This document shows, piece by piece, positions 17,049-25,869 of a stretch of DNA of 31,901 nucleotides (positions within the stretch are counted from its first letter, which is position 1; each line of letters opens with the position of its first letter). The stretch comes from JAZDFP01 sp043801445. GTDB lineage: Bacteria; Planctomycetota; MHYJ01; JACQXL01. The position numbers and the translations under genes were made by a program. Where the stretch lies: contig JAZDMB010000056.1 in the NCBI GenBank assembly GCA_043801445.1, positions 1-31,901 of the forward strand, given 5' to 3'. The notes beneath the pieces were generated by a model that made no database searches, had not been told where the DNA came from, and worked only from the letters and a program-made list of their open reading frames with translations.

Positions 17049-17516
17049 ATGAATGATCACGATGTAAAAAACCTCCAGGATATATTAAATTTGATGGCTA
17101 ATCTGGAATCGGTCATCGCTGAATTGTATAAAACCTGCGGGTCTATCTGGAAAAACAACGAGGGGTTCTGGAATACCCTGTCTTCTCAGGAAACAAAACA
17201 TGCCGCCAATATTCAAAAAATGAGTGAGCTCATCGCCAAGAAACCTGACATATTTTTTGTGGCACGCCCTTTTAACCAATTTGCAACCAAATCGGTCATT
17301 AACCAGGTTAAAGGTTACATCGATAAAGTCTATAAAGGATTAACGAATGAAACGGCGATGCTGACCATTGCCCGAGATTTGGAAAACTCTTTGCTCGAAG
17401 CCAAATACAGTGAAATTGTCAAAACCACGGATATGGAATATAATACCATGCTAAGTGAAGTAGTTAACCAAACCCAGGAGCACCGGCAACTTCTCAATAA
17501 CCGACTCCACAATTAA
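17049..17516 (+). CDS. Ferritin-like/rubrerythrin-like four-helix protein
   Basis: The 155-aa protein is all helical and carries carboxylate and histidine positions like a di-iron ferritin-like domain: E20 in LESVIAELY, E48-x-x-H51 in QETKHAA, E112/E117 in DLENSLLEAKY, and E144-H145 in TQEHRQLL. These match the four-helix order, though the last motif is shorter than the canonical ExxH. No rubredoxin domain is attached. A role in iron storage or peroxide reduction is plausible and would fit the FprA/Hrb genes further along. Start assigned from coding extent; no ribosome-binding site is seen. Confidence 0.65.
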   Translation: MNDHDVKNLQDILNLMANLESVIAELYKTCGSIWKNNEGFWNTLSSQETKHAANIQKMSELIAKKPDIFFVARPFNQFATKSVINQVKGYIDKVYKGLTNETAMLTIARDLENSLLEAKYSEIVKTTDMEYNTMLSEVVNQTQEHRQLLNNRLHN

Positions 17517-17798
17517 ATCTGTGGCTCCGTTTCTTCTCTTACCCCACATCCTACATACTATTAATCCGTGTCAATCCGCATTCATCTGTGTCCCATCATT
17601 TCCGTATTCATATTTCTTCTAAAATCATCCGTATTCATCTGTGTCTATCTGTGGTTTCTTTATTTAATCTGTGTCCCAAAATGGGATAAAGAATCTGTGG
17701 TTCCGGTTTCCCCGGCTAATCCGCCTTACTCAAAAAACTCAACAGACTATACTTCTCTGTGTCCTCTGTGTCTCTGTGGCTAATCAAATCTGTGGCTC
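17515..17798. repeat. TCTGTG-rich repeat region between convergent genes
   Basis: The whole gap is made of degenerate units with about ten TCTGTG motifs, all in the same orientation (for example ATTCATCTGTGTCCC and TCTGTGTCTCTGTGGCTAATC). The same 13-mer AAATCTGTGGCTC occurs at both ends (17515-17527 and 17786-17798). The left copy overlaps the stop of the ferritin-like gene and the right copy the stop of the YgjP-like gene. Unit spacing is irregular, so it is not a CRISPR. Confidence 0.85.
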
Positions 17799-18471
17799 AA
17801 AAAGTCAGTAAATGCCCGTTATCCTTGAGCCATTTCCGGTATTGCTTGTATTCGGGTAGCAGCAAAGCCACCTTTGCCCAAAATTTTCTTGAATGATTCT
17901 TTTCCTCCAGATGAACAATCTCGTGGACGACCACATAATCAATCACGTTCAAAGGCGCCATAATCAGATACCAGCTGAAATTGAGATGATTCTTTCTGCT
18001 GCACGAACCCCATCTTTTCCGAGCGCTGGTGATGGTTATCCTATTATATTTCAGGCCGGCAATCGCCGAATACAAATCCACCCGTTCCGCCATCTTGCGC
18101 CGCGCCTGCTCCTTATACCAACGGATAAAAACCTGTCTGGCCCGGTTGAGATACTTCCTTGACAACAGAAACACATTATAGAAAAACAACGCCTTTGACT
18201 GGTGTTCGACGACAGCCAATTTATAAGAATCGCCCATGTATAAAAATTCCTCGCCGTTAACGAATTCCTTTTGTTTCATCAATGGCTTCTGCTGTTCAAA
18301 GAAATTCTGATGCTTGGTAATCCAGGCCTTCTTTTTCTCGATTAGTTTATTGATATAATCGATACTGGTATGCAAAGGCGCCCGGACGACTAATGTCGCA
18401 TCACGGCAAACCTCTAATCCGACAGTCCGGCGTCTGGACCTGATTATTTTCAGAACATTAATATCTGTCAT
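17797..18471 (-). CDS. YgjP/SprT-like zinc metallopeptidase (M48/DUF45 type)
   Basis: The 224-aa protein has the HEIVH zinc motif at residues 183-187 and a third ligand candidate in KNHSRKFW (His193). Upstream is the family mark RKRWGSCS (about 151-158). This layout matches the YgjP (DUF45) family of soluble metal-dependent hydrolases; the substrate is not known. The start codon is ATG at 18471 without a Shine-Dalgarno site. It is the last gene of the long minus-strand run, 61 nt after the DUF1570-like gene. Confidence 0.88.
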   Translation of the reverse strand: MTDINVLKIIRSRRRTVGLEVCRDATLVVRAPLHTSIDYINKLIEKKKAWITKHQNFFEQQKPLMKQKEFVNGEEFLYMGDSYKLAVVEHQSKALFFYNVFLLSRKYLNRARQVFIRWYKEQARRKMAERVDLYSAIAGLKYNRITITSARKRWGSCSRKNHLNFSWYLIMAPLNVIDYVVVHEIVHLEEKNHSRKFWAKVALLLPEYKQYRKWLKDNGHLLTF

Positions 18472-18532
18472 TTTAATTAATAAACCTATTCAGCAATTAA
18501 GCATAATAAAGTCGAAAATAAACGTTAAGATG

Positions 18533-20452
18533 TTATCTCAACTGCATAATGTAGTCTTCCCATTCTTTCTCCAAGACCTCCAATTTTACCTTGAAGGCAT
18601 CCTCAAATAATTGTTTGTGTTGAAGACGATTTTCAAAACCCGTGTTTTTGATTGCTTCAAAATAGCTTTCAAATTCATCGGCATACCGACCTTTATTATA
18701 ATTCATAAAGAAATAAACAAGGCTCCAGGTATGAGAATATTCATAAATAGTAAAATTCATCTGGCGTATATTTATGAGATCTTCGAGACTCGGAACATCC
18801 TTCTTTCTAATCATATCCTGTATCAAGGACAACCTGCCGTAATTTATAATATTGGTTTTAAGAAAAGTTCCTTCAAATTTACTGGCTTCATAATAAGTTG
18901 CCAATCCCTCATTAAACCAAGCCGGCACCCGGGCATTGCATATAAGGTCAACAAACTGATGAGTGCCTTCGTGTAATAATATTGAGGTGGTATTTAGCGA
19001 TTTAGGGTTTGTTGAGGGTTGATAAAATGTCATTATTCCTTCTCTAAAATACAATCCGTTGAATGGACCGCCACGGTCATGATATTCTTTGGCTTCTTTA
19101 AAAACATATATCTTGAGTTTATCTTGAGGCTCCTCCGACAGTTTAAATATGCTCTTGGCTTCAATATAAAAACATTCCATAACATAACAAATATCATTAA
19201 GAGCCTCCCGGGACAAATTGGTTTTAACAATATAATGGGCCGTCTCGGTAATACGCGCTTGTTCCCATGGCAGTTTTTCCTTATCAGCGCCCGGTTTATT
19301 AATAACGCCTTTAGGCGCTATCTGTTTTTTGAGTTCGGCTATCTTTCTTTCCCGCTCTTCTTTTTCCGCTTTTTCCCGCGCTTCTATCTGCACTTTTTCC
19401 TCGGCTGTAACTAATCTGCCTTTATATTCACAAAAACCGCCCTCCGGTATGGGGATATCCTGATAGCGCGCTAAGAACCGGTCTATGCGCCATTTTTCTT
19501 CCGGATATAATCTCAAACAGGAAGTCATTATTTGCTGTCCTTCCCTGAGAAGATTGTGATTATAACAGAAAGCCGCCAAATAAAAACGTTCTGATTTGAT
19601 AAGGTTTCCCTGGAACAAATCTAAAATCGCTGCCGGAGGAATATCCACCCACTGCCTTGTATAAACGCTTCCGCTTAATCCTGCAATTGAGCCTTCAAAT
19701 CCAATATCATCCACCTTCGTTATCCAGACCGCACGGCTGTCTAACATAATCTTTTTGTGTGATTGATTAGTTGACGCATCTTTTAACATATTCTGGAAAA
19801 GCGAATATTCGCCTTTGAGGTCTTCTGCATAGCTGTTTACTTCTGTTTTTATGCTCTCCGTTTTTATTCCCTTCAAAAAACTGTCAAGTAAATCCAATGC
19901 CTTGGAATATTGGTACTTGGTAATGATCAAAGGTATCTTAATTTTATTTTCACCCCAGCGTATTTTTTCTTCAGTCATCCGCTGTTTTTCTTCCTGTCGG
20001 CCTTTTAAAGCATCTTCTTTCTCCTTTTCCGCCTTTAATCTGACTCGGTATTCTTTTTCTTCCATTTCTCTCTGAGTCTTTAACGCTTCTTTTTGCTTTT
20101 CATATTCTTCAATAGTCTTGCGGGCCAAATCTTCCTGTGTCAGGAACTTGCTGATTGTATCGGTTTCAGAAACAGGCACTATTGATGTTATTGAAGAAGA
20201 GATTACAGTTTTCCCTAGAGAAGATATAATCAGTTTTGTATTTATTTGCTTTGCCGCTAAGCGAATATTTTTCTTATTATCCTGGTGCTTGATTACAAAC
20301 ACCCATAAGAAAACAACCATAACTATAATAAAAGCCACGGTTAATGCGATAAATGGAGTGTTCGGGTTGGATGTCCTGCGCTTTACTGTTTCTGGCGGCA
20401 ATTGCCGGGCAGATTGATTTATAATATCAGGAGAATTTTCTTTCTTTTGCAT
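18533..20452 (-). CDS. Membrane-anchored DUF1570-like gluzincin peptidase
   Basis: The 639-aa protein has a cytoplasmic N-tail with one membrane helix at about 33-54, two long E/K/R-rich coiled-coil segments (about 95-165 and 360-390), a middle region of unknown type, and a C-terminal gluzincin domain. The zinc motif HEGTHQF begins at residue 494, followed by the downstream glutamate helix WFNEGLATYYE. This HExTHQ plus NEGLAxYxE pattern is that of the DUF1570/peptidase MA-like group, which is common in Planctomycetota. The catalytic part should lie in the periplasm. The substrate is unknown. Confidence 0.82.
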   Translation of the reverse strand: MQKKENSPDIINQSARQLPPETVKRRTSNPNTPFIALTVAFIIVMVVFLWVFVIKHQDNKKNIRLAAKQINTKLIISSLGKTVISSSITSIVPVSETDTISKFLTQEDLARKTIEEYEKQKEALKTQREMEEKEYRVRLKAEKEKEDALKGRQEEKQRMTEEKIRWGENKIKIPLIITKYQYSKALDLLDSFLKGIKTESIKTEVNSYAEDLKGEYSLFQNMLKDASTNQSHKKIMLDSRAVWITKVDDIGFEGSIAGLSGSVYTRQWVDIPPAAILDLFQGNLIKSERFYLAAFCYNHNLLREGQQIMTSCLRLYPEEKWRIDRFLARYQDIPIPEGGFCEYKGRLVTAEEKVQIEAREKAEKEERERKIAELKKQIAPKGVINKPGADKEKLPWEQARITETAHYIVKTNLSREALNDICYVMECFYIEAKSIFKLSEEPQDKLKIYVFKEAKEYHDRGGPFNGLYFREGIMTFYQPSTNPKSLNTTSILLHEGTHQFVDLICNARVPAWFNEGLATYYEASKFEGTFLKTNIINYGRLSLIQDMIRKKDVPSLEDLINIRQMNFTIYEYSHTWSLVYFFMNYNKGRYADEFESYFEAIKNTGFENRLQHKQLFEDAFKVKLEVLEKEWEDYIMQLR

Positions 20453-20482
20453 AATCGATTCATAAGGACCGATAATGAGCCA

Positions 20483-21664
20483 TTAAATTATATGGTTGAA
20501 ACCGTAACAGAGCCGCTTGATTAGTATTGTCGCATAGGCGCCCCGGGGCAGGTCAAATTCCAGAGTCATCTTCAATTTATTCTTATTGAGCTCGTCCGGT
20601 CCCGCATCCTTTGCCGCTAAATTTAATGGGAACACCAAAACCCTTCTTTCTCCCTTACGAAAATACGTCTTCTGCATTCCCCGAATGCGAAAATCGGATG
20701 TTTCAATTTCTTCCTCTTTCAGAATCTCTATGAAAATACCTGCTATTGTTTCATCGGAGAATATCGTCTTGTGCGTTACGAACGGAATATATTGCTCCTT
20801 TAATACGGAAAGCGTATCATCCTTTAATCTCCGGTAAAATATAAATTCTCCCAATAAATACGGGTATTTGATTAATGATTCGTCTTTAACTGTACCGATT
20901 AGAAATCTGCTTACCCCATTATTCCAAAGATAACTCTGATATGAATGAAGATACAAAAGAACTATATTAGGGTCAATGAGTTCAAATGCCTGCCTGAAGT
21001 TCGCGGGATGCTTTTTCAGGTAAGTCATGATTCTGCGCTCTGATGAATGAGGCAGAAGCTTTAAACATTCCGCCCAGTTACCCCAATTATCGCTGATAAT
21101 ATTCCTGATTTGTTTAACCAAGCCGTGGTCTTTACGTGAGGTTGATGTTAATACATTTTTCAATGCGCCTTCGGCATCCCGTAATATCAGTTGCCGGGCC
21201 GGGAATTCATTGCCGCTCCGAACCGAACCGAAACGCTGCTCATCAAAATAATTCGGCATCCCGAATTGCCTTATTTCTTGCAGGCGTTCCTTAATCCTGG
21301 CAATATCGGATTTACCGAGTTCGCGGATGCATATACAAAAATGATTCACATCAAATGAATCCGGTCTGATGGGTTTTTCGGATTGTCCCAAATATTTCAG
21401 GTTAAATAAATGATGCTGAAAATTATCGCGACATCCCTTATATACGGAAATCAACTGTTCGGTCCGGGCGTATTTATCCTTTAACCCGCCGGCAGAAATG
21501 TCATTACGCTTGACACCCCACCTTTGATTAATAACCTGAATAACCTCTATCGTCCCGATATCATTTTTAGTTAGTTGATAAACAGCATACCGGCCATTTT
21601 TATTGAGATGCGGATTATTAATCTCGCGGACAATAAAATCGTTGGGGGTCTGTTTAATCTTCAT
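20483..21664 (-). CDS. truD: tRNA pseudouridine(13) synthase TruD
   Basis: TruD makes pseudouridine at position 13 of tRNA-Glu and others. The 393-aa protein has FIVREI near residue 10, the catalytic GGLKDKYARTEQ with Asp63, and the family mark NYFDEQRFGS. The last contains Asp where Gly is more usual. The insertion domain lies in the middle and PLNLAAKDAG at the end. A GC-rich hairpin precedes its start. It lies 61 nt downstream of fprA in the same direction. Confidence 0.93.
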   Translation of the reverse strand: MKIKQTPNDFIVREINNPHLNKNGRYAVYQLTKNDIGTIEVIQVINQRWGVKRNDISAGGLKDKYARTEQLISVYKGCRDNFQHHLFNLKYLGQSEKPIRPDSFDVNHFCICIRELGKSDIARIKERLQEIRQFGMPNYFDEQRFGSVRSGNEFPARQLILRDAEGALKNVLTSTSRKDHGLVKQIRNIISDNWGNWAECLKLLPHSSERRIMTYLKKHPANFRQAFELIDPNIVLLYLHSYQSYLWNNGVSRFLIGTVKDESLIKYPYLLGEFIFYRRLKDDTLSVLKEQYIPFVTHKTIFSDETIAGIFIEILKEEEIETSDFRIRGMQKTYFRKGERRVLVFPLNLAAKDAGPDELNKNKLKMTLEFDLPRGAYATILIKRLCYGFNHII

Positions 21665-21680
21665 TGATATCCCAATGTGA

Positions 21681-21708
21681 ACCCAGCCCCTGCGTGCAAG
21701 GGCTGGGT
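21681..21708 (-). terminator. GC-rich hairpin between fprA and truD
   Basis: ACCCAGCCC and GGGCTGGGT form a 9-bp perfect stem with a 10-nt loop, ending 16 nt before the truD ATG. No U-run follows on the minus strand, so it may be an RNA-stabilising or attenuating hairpin rather than a full terminator. Confidence 0.5.
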
Positions 21709-21724
21709 GAATTTATCAGCCGGA

Positions 21725-22909
21725 TTATTTGCAAAGATTGCATTCCTTATGTTTCTTAAGAATATCGTCCGCCAATCTGTCCAACGCCTTGAAATCTGCT
21801 TCTTTCGGGTATCCTTTTATAATCACCGGCTCAATAATCTCTACTTTTAAATTAGTCAGCATTCCGGTAATATGCTCTGCCATTTTCCCACCCCAGCCGA
21901 AAGAACCTATCAGAGAAGCGAATTTTGCCTTGGGCCTGAGGGCATTAGCCAGATATGTCCCGTAAACAATAACCGGATGCGGACCAATTAAAACGGTTGG
22001 TGAACCGATTACTATTGTTGACGCATCTACCAGCGCCATTGCCAGTTCTCCTATATCTGTCCGGGTCAGATTAAACGGTCTTACCGTAATGTTTCGCTTT
22101 ATCAACGCATCTGTGAAATAATCCACCATCTTCTGGATGCTGCCGTGCATTGAGATATAAGGTATCAGCACCTCGTTTTTCACTTCATCAGAAATCCAGT
22201 CTTTATATGCGTCTATAATAAAAGAAGGCTCGGGATAAATCGGTCCGTGGCTTGGCGCAATCATTTCTATGGCTAAATCATTTATCTTTTCCAGATTCTT
22301 TTTGATAATCGTCCTGAAAGGCATCATTATTTCCGCATAATAACGCTTGGCTGACCTGTAAACCGGCGGTTCGTTGGTTACATATAAATCGCTTGTGGCA
22401 AGGTGCGAACCGAAGAAGTCGCATGAAAACAGGATTTTATCTTCTCTGAGATACGTTACCATTGTCTCGGGCCAGTGCACCCAGGGGGTAAGAATAAATT
22501 CAAGCGTCTTATTACCCAGGGAAATTGTTTCCCTGTCTTTTACCTCTACGAATTTATTATCAGGTATCAATAATAAATCCTTGAGCATCTCTTTGCATTT
22601 CTGGTTGGTCACGACCTTTACCTCGGGATATACCTCAAGCACTTTTGGTATGGCTCCGGAATGGTCTTGTTCTCCGTGATGAGAAATAATATAGTCGATA
22701 TGTTTGATGTTGAGCGCTTTTAGATTTTCTATCAACACGGATTCTTTTATCGGGTCAACCGTATCTATCAATGCTGTTTTTTCGCTGCCTTTTATCAGAT
22801 AAGCATTATAACTGGTGCCATCCGGCAGCGGTATCAGTTCGTCAAACAATCTCCTATCCCAGTCTATTGCACCTACTGAATAAATATTCGGTTTTATTTC
22901 TCTTATCAT
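21725..22909 (-). CDS. fprA: Flavodiiron protein FprA (O2/NO reductase)
   Basis: FprA reduces O2 to water or NO to N2O with electrons from rubredoxin. The 394-aa protein has the metallo-beta-lactamase domain with di-iron ligands H78-x-E80-x-D82-H83 (in SHHGEQDHSG), the His in WVHWPET, the Asp in CDFFG and the His in APSHGPI. The flavodoxin domain follows from about residue 250 (IGSPT, GSFGWGG for FMN binding). GGAGG lies 9 nt before the start. Its redox partner, the flavin reductase-rubredoxin, is encoded two genes upstream. Confidence 0.94.
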   Translation of the reverse strand: MIREIKPNIYSVGAIDWDRRLFDELIPLPDGTSYNAYLIKGSEKTALIDTVDPIKESVLIENLKALNIKHIDYIISHHGEQDHSGAIPKVLEVYPEVKVVTNQKCKEMLKDLLLIPDNKFVEVKDRETISLGNKTLEFILTPWVHWPETMVTYLREDKILFSCDFFGSHLATSDLYVTNEPPVYRSAKRYYAEIMMPFRTIIKKNLEKINDLAIEMIAPSHGPIYPEPSFIIDAYKDWISDEVKNEVLIPYISMHGSIQKMVDYFTDALIKRNITVRPFNLTRTDIGELAMALVDASTIVIGSPTVLIGPHPVIVYGTYLANALRPKAKFASLIGSFGWGGKMAEHITGMLTNLKVEIIEPVIIKGYPKEADFKALDRLADDILKKHKECNLCK

Positions 22910-22951
22910 AATTTTAGTCCTCCATTAAAACGAAGTTCTTATTCATAATTT

Positions 22952-22974
22952 AACCACAAAAACACAGAGAAAAT
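22952..22974. repeat. TCTGTG-family repeat, inverted copy
   Basis: The sequence AACCACAAAAACACAGAGAA is the reverse complement of the TTCTCTGTGTNTNTGTGGTT unit. It lies at the 3' end of the small membrane-protein gene, opposite in orientation to the copy at 23350-23381. Confidence 0.7.
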
Positions 22975-23285
22975 CACCTTTTCCACAAAAGTTTATATAA
23001 TAATAAGACTATAAAGCCATACAGTAAACTTGTTAATCCCACCAATAACCACGGAAGAGAGCCCGAATAAGAAATTTCATAAAGTTTATGCAAGAGAAGA
23101 ACTGGTGCGATTAAGAAATCGATTATATAGACACGAGCATTAAGAGTAATTTTCTCTGCAAGAGAAACACAATCTCTTGGTGATGAACTACTCCATATCG
23201 TAAGATCAATTAAAAAAAATGTCATAAAATGTATTACTGGAAAAACAATTAAGAATATAACTTGTCCGCGGGTTATCTTTTTCAT
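22974..23285 (-). CDS. Small integral membrane protein (103 aa)
   Basis: I do not recognise this protein. It has three hydrophobic stretches: about 8-27, 53-66 and 79-98. The second is interrupted by charged and polar residues. It starts MKKITRGQV and ends in a positive tail (LLWKR), which suggests the C-terminus is cytoplasmic. It has no conserved catalytic residues. It sits between fprA and its usual partner gene and is bracketed by inverted copies of the TCTGTG repeat, so it may be a later insertion. Confidence 0.65.
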   Translation of the reverse strand: MKKITRGQVIFLIVFPVIHFMTFFLIDLTIWSSSSPRDCVSLAEKITLNARVYIIDFLIAPVLLLHKLYEISYSGSLPWLLVGLTSLLYGFIVLLLYKLLWKR

Positions 23286-23349
23286 ATATACTCCAAATAA
23301 GGAATATTTTATTCCCCTGTTTTCTTGGCTTCCTTATAAATTTATCGTC

Positions 23350-23381
23350 TTTCTCCGTGAACTCTATGTCTCTGTGGCTAA
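23350..23381. repeat. TCTGTG-family repeat
   Basis: TTTCTCCGTGAACTC followed by TATGTCTCTGTGGCTA is a forward copy of the repeat family. It lies between the Hrb-like gene and the small membrane-protein gene. Confidence 0.7.
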
Positions 23382-23388
23382 TTTCTCC

Positions 23389-24108
23389 TTATTCTATTTT
23401 CTCAAATACTGATTTATCCTGTCCACAAATAGGGCAAACCCAATCATCCGGTAATTCGCTGAAAGGTATACCTGGTTTTATACCTGCATTCAAATCACCT
23501 TTTTCAGGATTATAGATATAATCGCAGACCGTGCATCTATACATTCCAGGTTTATTTGTTTTTGGTTTACTATCTTCCTTAACCTCTTTAATATAAGTAG
23601 GCGCTGTTGGCGGTGCCTTACCTCTCTTCGCTTCATGATAATAATCGTAGGTCATCGGCTCTGTTTCATTGATTATATCGGCATCAACTATCTTGCCAAC
23701 AAAAACCGTATGGGTTCCGCAATCCATACTGTTAATTACTTCTGCCTCTAAATAACCGAGGGTATTATCCAGAACTACAGGCGCTCCGGTCGTGCCGACC
23801 TTATATTTCACATCCTTGAATTTATCAATGTCTCTGCCTGACTTGAACCCGAAAGTCCCTATGAATTCCATCGGCGTTGCTTTATTAAGTATGGAAACCG
23901 TAAAGACCTTGCTTTCGTTGATATATTCATAGGTTAGATTCTTTTTGTTTATGCTTATGGCTATGGTCGGAGGTTCAGAGGTAAGTTGAAAAACCGTATT
24001 GGCAACCTGGCCATTGAATTTACCTACCTTGCCGTCAGACTGGTTACCATTTTTGGAAGAAATAATATACATCCCGTAACCGATTTTATAAAGAGCTTTA
24101 TTGTTCAT
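23389..24108 (-). CDS. hrb: Flavin reductase-rubredoxin fusion (high-molecular-weight rubredoxin)
   Basis: Residues 1 to about 165 form a flavin reductase-like (FMN-binding split barrel) domain, with VANTVFQLTSEPPTIAISINKKN. A short charged linker leads to a complete rubredoxin at about 189-239, with iron cysteines C192-TV-C195 and C225-PI-C228 and the DDWVCP mark. This is the layout of Hrb, which moves electrons from NAD(P)H to FprA in anaerobes. AGGAGG lies 4 nt before the start. It follows the cupin gene after 23 nt. Confidence 0.93.
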   Translation of the reverse strand: MNNKALYKIGYGMYIISSKNGNQSDGKVGKFNGQVANTVFQLTSEPPTIAISINKKNLTYEYINESKVFTVSILNKATPMEFIGTFGFKSGRDIDKFKDVKYKVGTTGAPVVLDNTLGYLEAEVINSMDCGTHTVFVGKIVDADIINETEPMTYDYYHEAKRGKAPPTAPTYIKEVKEDSKPKTNKPGMYRCTVCDYIYNPEKGDLNAGIKPGIPFSELPDDWVCPICGQDKSVFEKIE

Positions 24109-24131
24109 TGTGCCTCCTGTTGAATTTTATT

Positions 24132-24467
24132 TTATAATGACTTTATCATTATCAGCATCATCTTAAACCTCTTTAATGCCTTTAATGAATGGGTTTTATT
24201 GGCGGGCATTATAATCATCTCGCCTTTGTTTAACACAAAAGGTTTGCCTGAGATATTTATTCCGACTTGACCGTCAAAGATATAAACCATCGCATCAAAT
24301 GGTGCGGTATGCTCGCTCAATCCCTGTCCTTTATCAAAGGCAAACAGGGTCGCGGTTCCTGTTTTTTTGTTGATTAATGTTTTACTAACAACCGAATCTT
24401 TTTGATAAGTTATTAAACCCTGAAAATCCAATATTTTTGCCAGAAGACTTTCTTTATTGTCTTTCAT
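24132..24467 (-). CDS. Small cupin protein
   Basis: The 111-aa protein is a single-domain cupin. Motif 1 is around residues 53-72 (HTAPFDAMVYIFDGQ with G.V) and motif 2 around 80-100 (VLNKGEMIIMPANKTHSL). The visible metal ligand candidates are one His in each motif, with an Asp where the second His/Glu of motif 1 often lies, so metal binding is uncertain. Such proteins often bind small ligands or act in stress responses. It lies 9 nt after rmuC and just before hrb. Confidence 0.85.
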   Translation of the reverse strand: MKDNKESLLAKILDFQGLITYQKDSVVSKTLINKKTGTATLFAFDKGQGLSEHTAPFDAMVYIFDGQVGINISGKPFVLNKGEMIIMPANKTHSLKALKRFKMMLIMIKSL

Positions 24468-24476
24468 CTAATTTGC

Positions 24477-25682
24477 TTATTGTTCCATTTCTTCCACTTC
24501 TCCAAACAGATTCACATCCTGTTTAGGCGAAGGTAATTCCTGAACCTTATTTAATTTCTTTTCTATAGTCCGTGATTTCTTGGTCGCATCATCAATGGTA
24601 TTGCTTGCCTCCTGCAGTTTCTTCTGGGTCTTATCAAGCATCTCGCCGAATTTGGCAAACTCGGTCTTGATTGCTCCAAGCACTGACCAAACCTCGCTGG
24701 AGCGTTTTTCTATTGCCAGAGTCCTGAAACCCATCTGCAGACTATTTAATAGTGCAGCAAGCGTAGTCGGTCCGGTAAGAGTCACCCGATATTCTCTTTG
24801 TAATAAATCACAAAGTCCTGGCCGGCGTAAAACCTCTGCATATAGCCCCTCTACAGGCAGAAACAAAATGCCGAAATCAGTGGTATGGGGCGGGTCAATA
24901 TACTTTTCTTTTATATCCCTCGCCTCCGATTTAATTCTCGCCTCTAACAGCTTTCCGAATTCCTCAATCAGCCCTAAATTCGCCTGTTCCTGCGCCTCGA
25001 CAAGTTTTTGATAATCCTCTAATGGAAATTTGGCATCTATAGGCAGCCAGACTACGCTGTCATTTTTGTCTCTGCCCGGAAGTTTAATGGCGAATTCCAC
25101 CCGCTCGCTGCTGCCTTTTTGGGTAACGACATTTTGCGCATACTGCTCGGGGGTCAATATCTGCTCCAGAAGATTTCCCAATTGAATCTCGCCCCAAGTG
25201 CCTCTGGTCTTGACATTGGTCAACACTTTCTTAAGATCGCCCACGCCTGACGCCAGGGTCTGCATCTCGCCCAATCCCTTGTGGACCAGCTCAAGTCGCT
25301 CGCTGACCAGCTTAAATGATTCGCCTAATCTTTTTTCCAGAGTAGAATGTAATTTCTCATCAACTGTTACCCGCATCTGTTCTAATTTTTGGCTATTTTC
25401 ATCTTGAAGTAATTTTAATCTCTCTTCAATGGTGACCCTCATTTTTTCTAATTTATCCTCATTGGATTTGGTTAATGAGGAAATCTGGTTTAAGAATGTA
25501 TCAAGGCCTGATTTCAAAGACTTATTCAATTCTTCCCTGTTTTGTGAAATTTCTTCTTTTACTATTCGTTCGGTCCGTTCCTGATTATCTTTCGCAGTAG
25601 AACCTCTGATTAACAAAGCAATCAATAAAAAAATAACCGCTAGATTGATCGCTATCAATAACACCAATAAAAATTCGTTCAT
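24477..25682 (-). CDS. rmuC: DNA recombination protein RmuC
   Basis: RmuC is linked to limiting DNA inversions and rearrangements at repeats; the domain resembles a nuclease fold. The 401-aa protein has an N-terminal membrane helix (about 3-26), a long coiled coil (about 40-130) that includes two LE.MR.T..E.L units, and the RmuC domain with LEQILTPEQY, LPIDAKFPLEDYQKL and DFGILFLPVEGLYAEVLRRPGL. The start at 25682 is backed by a promoter 22 nt upstream. It heads a run with cupin and hrb. Confidence 0.95.
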   Translation of the reverse strand: MNEFLLVLLIAINLAVIFLLIALLIRGSTAKDNQERTERIVKEEISQNREELNKSLKSGLDTFLNQISSLTKSNEDKLEKMRVTIEERLKLLQDENSQKLEQMRVTVDEKLHSTLEKRLGESFKLVSERLELVHKGLGEMQTLASGVGDLKKVLTNVKTRGTWGEIQLGNLLEQILTPEQYAQNVVTQKGSSERVEFAIKLPGRDKNDSVVWLPIDAKFPLEDYQKLVEAQEQANLGLIEEFGKLLEARIKSEARDIKEKYIDPPHTTDFGILFLPVEGLYAEVLRRPGLCDLLQREYRVTLTGPTTLAALLNSLQMGFRTLAIEKRSSEVWSVLGAIKTEFAKFGEMLDKTQKKLQEASNTIDDATKKSRTIEKKLNKVQELPSPKQDVNLFGEVEEMEQ

Positions 25683-25703
25683 AATTTATGTATCTGCTTC
25701 TAT

Positions 25704-25731
25704 TTTATACCAACTTTATTGCTTGGGTCAA
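25704..25731 (-). promoter_or_regulatory. Promoter upstream of rmuC
   Basis: On the minus strand TTGACC (25726-25731) and TATAAA (25704-25709, within TATAAAAT) are separated by 16 bp. This places a sigma70-type start about 15 nt before the rmuC ATG. Confidence 0.6.
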
Positions 25732-25806
25732 TCTTAATCTTGTCAATTATATTCGTTCTGGCCTCTCTCCGAATAACCTATACCGTTGAACAGCCACCGT
25801 GCTGAA

Positions 25807-25850
25807 ATAAAAAGGGCATCCTCTGCCGTTACAGCAAGGGATGCCCTTCA
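25807..25850 (-). terminator. Rho-independent terminator of the EF-hand gene
   Basis: AAGGGCATCC and GGATGCCCTT form a 10-bp stem around a 17-nt loop that has its own CTG/CAG pairs. On the minus strand the stem is followed by TTTTTATTT. It lies 20 nt after the stop of the EF-hand gene. Confidence 0.9.
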
Positions 25851-25869
25851 ATAAAATTATCCGCCTAAA

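Noticed and set aside
17515..17798. CRISPR array
   Set aside because: Units are degenerate with irregular spacing, there are no unique spacers of constant length, and no cas genes are present.
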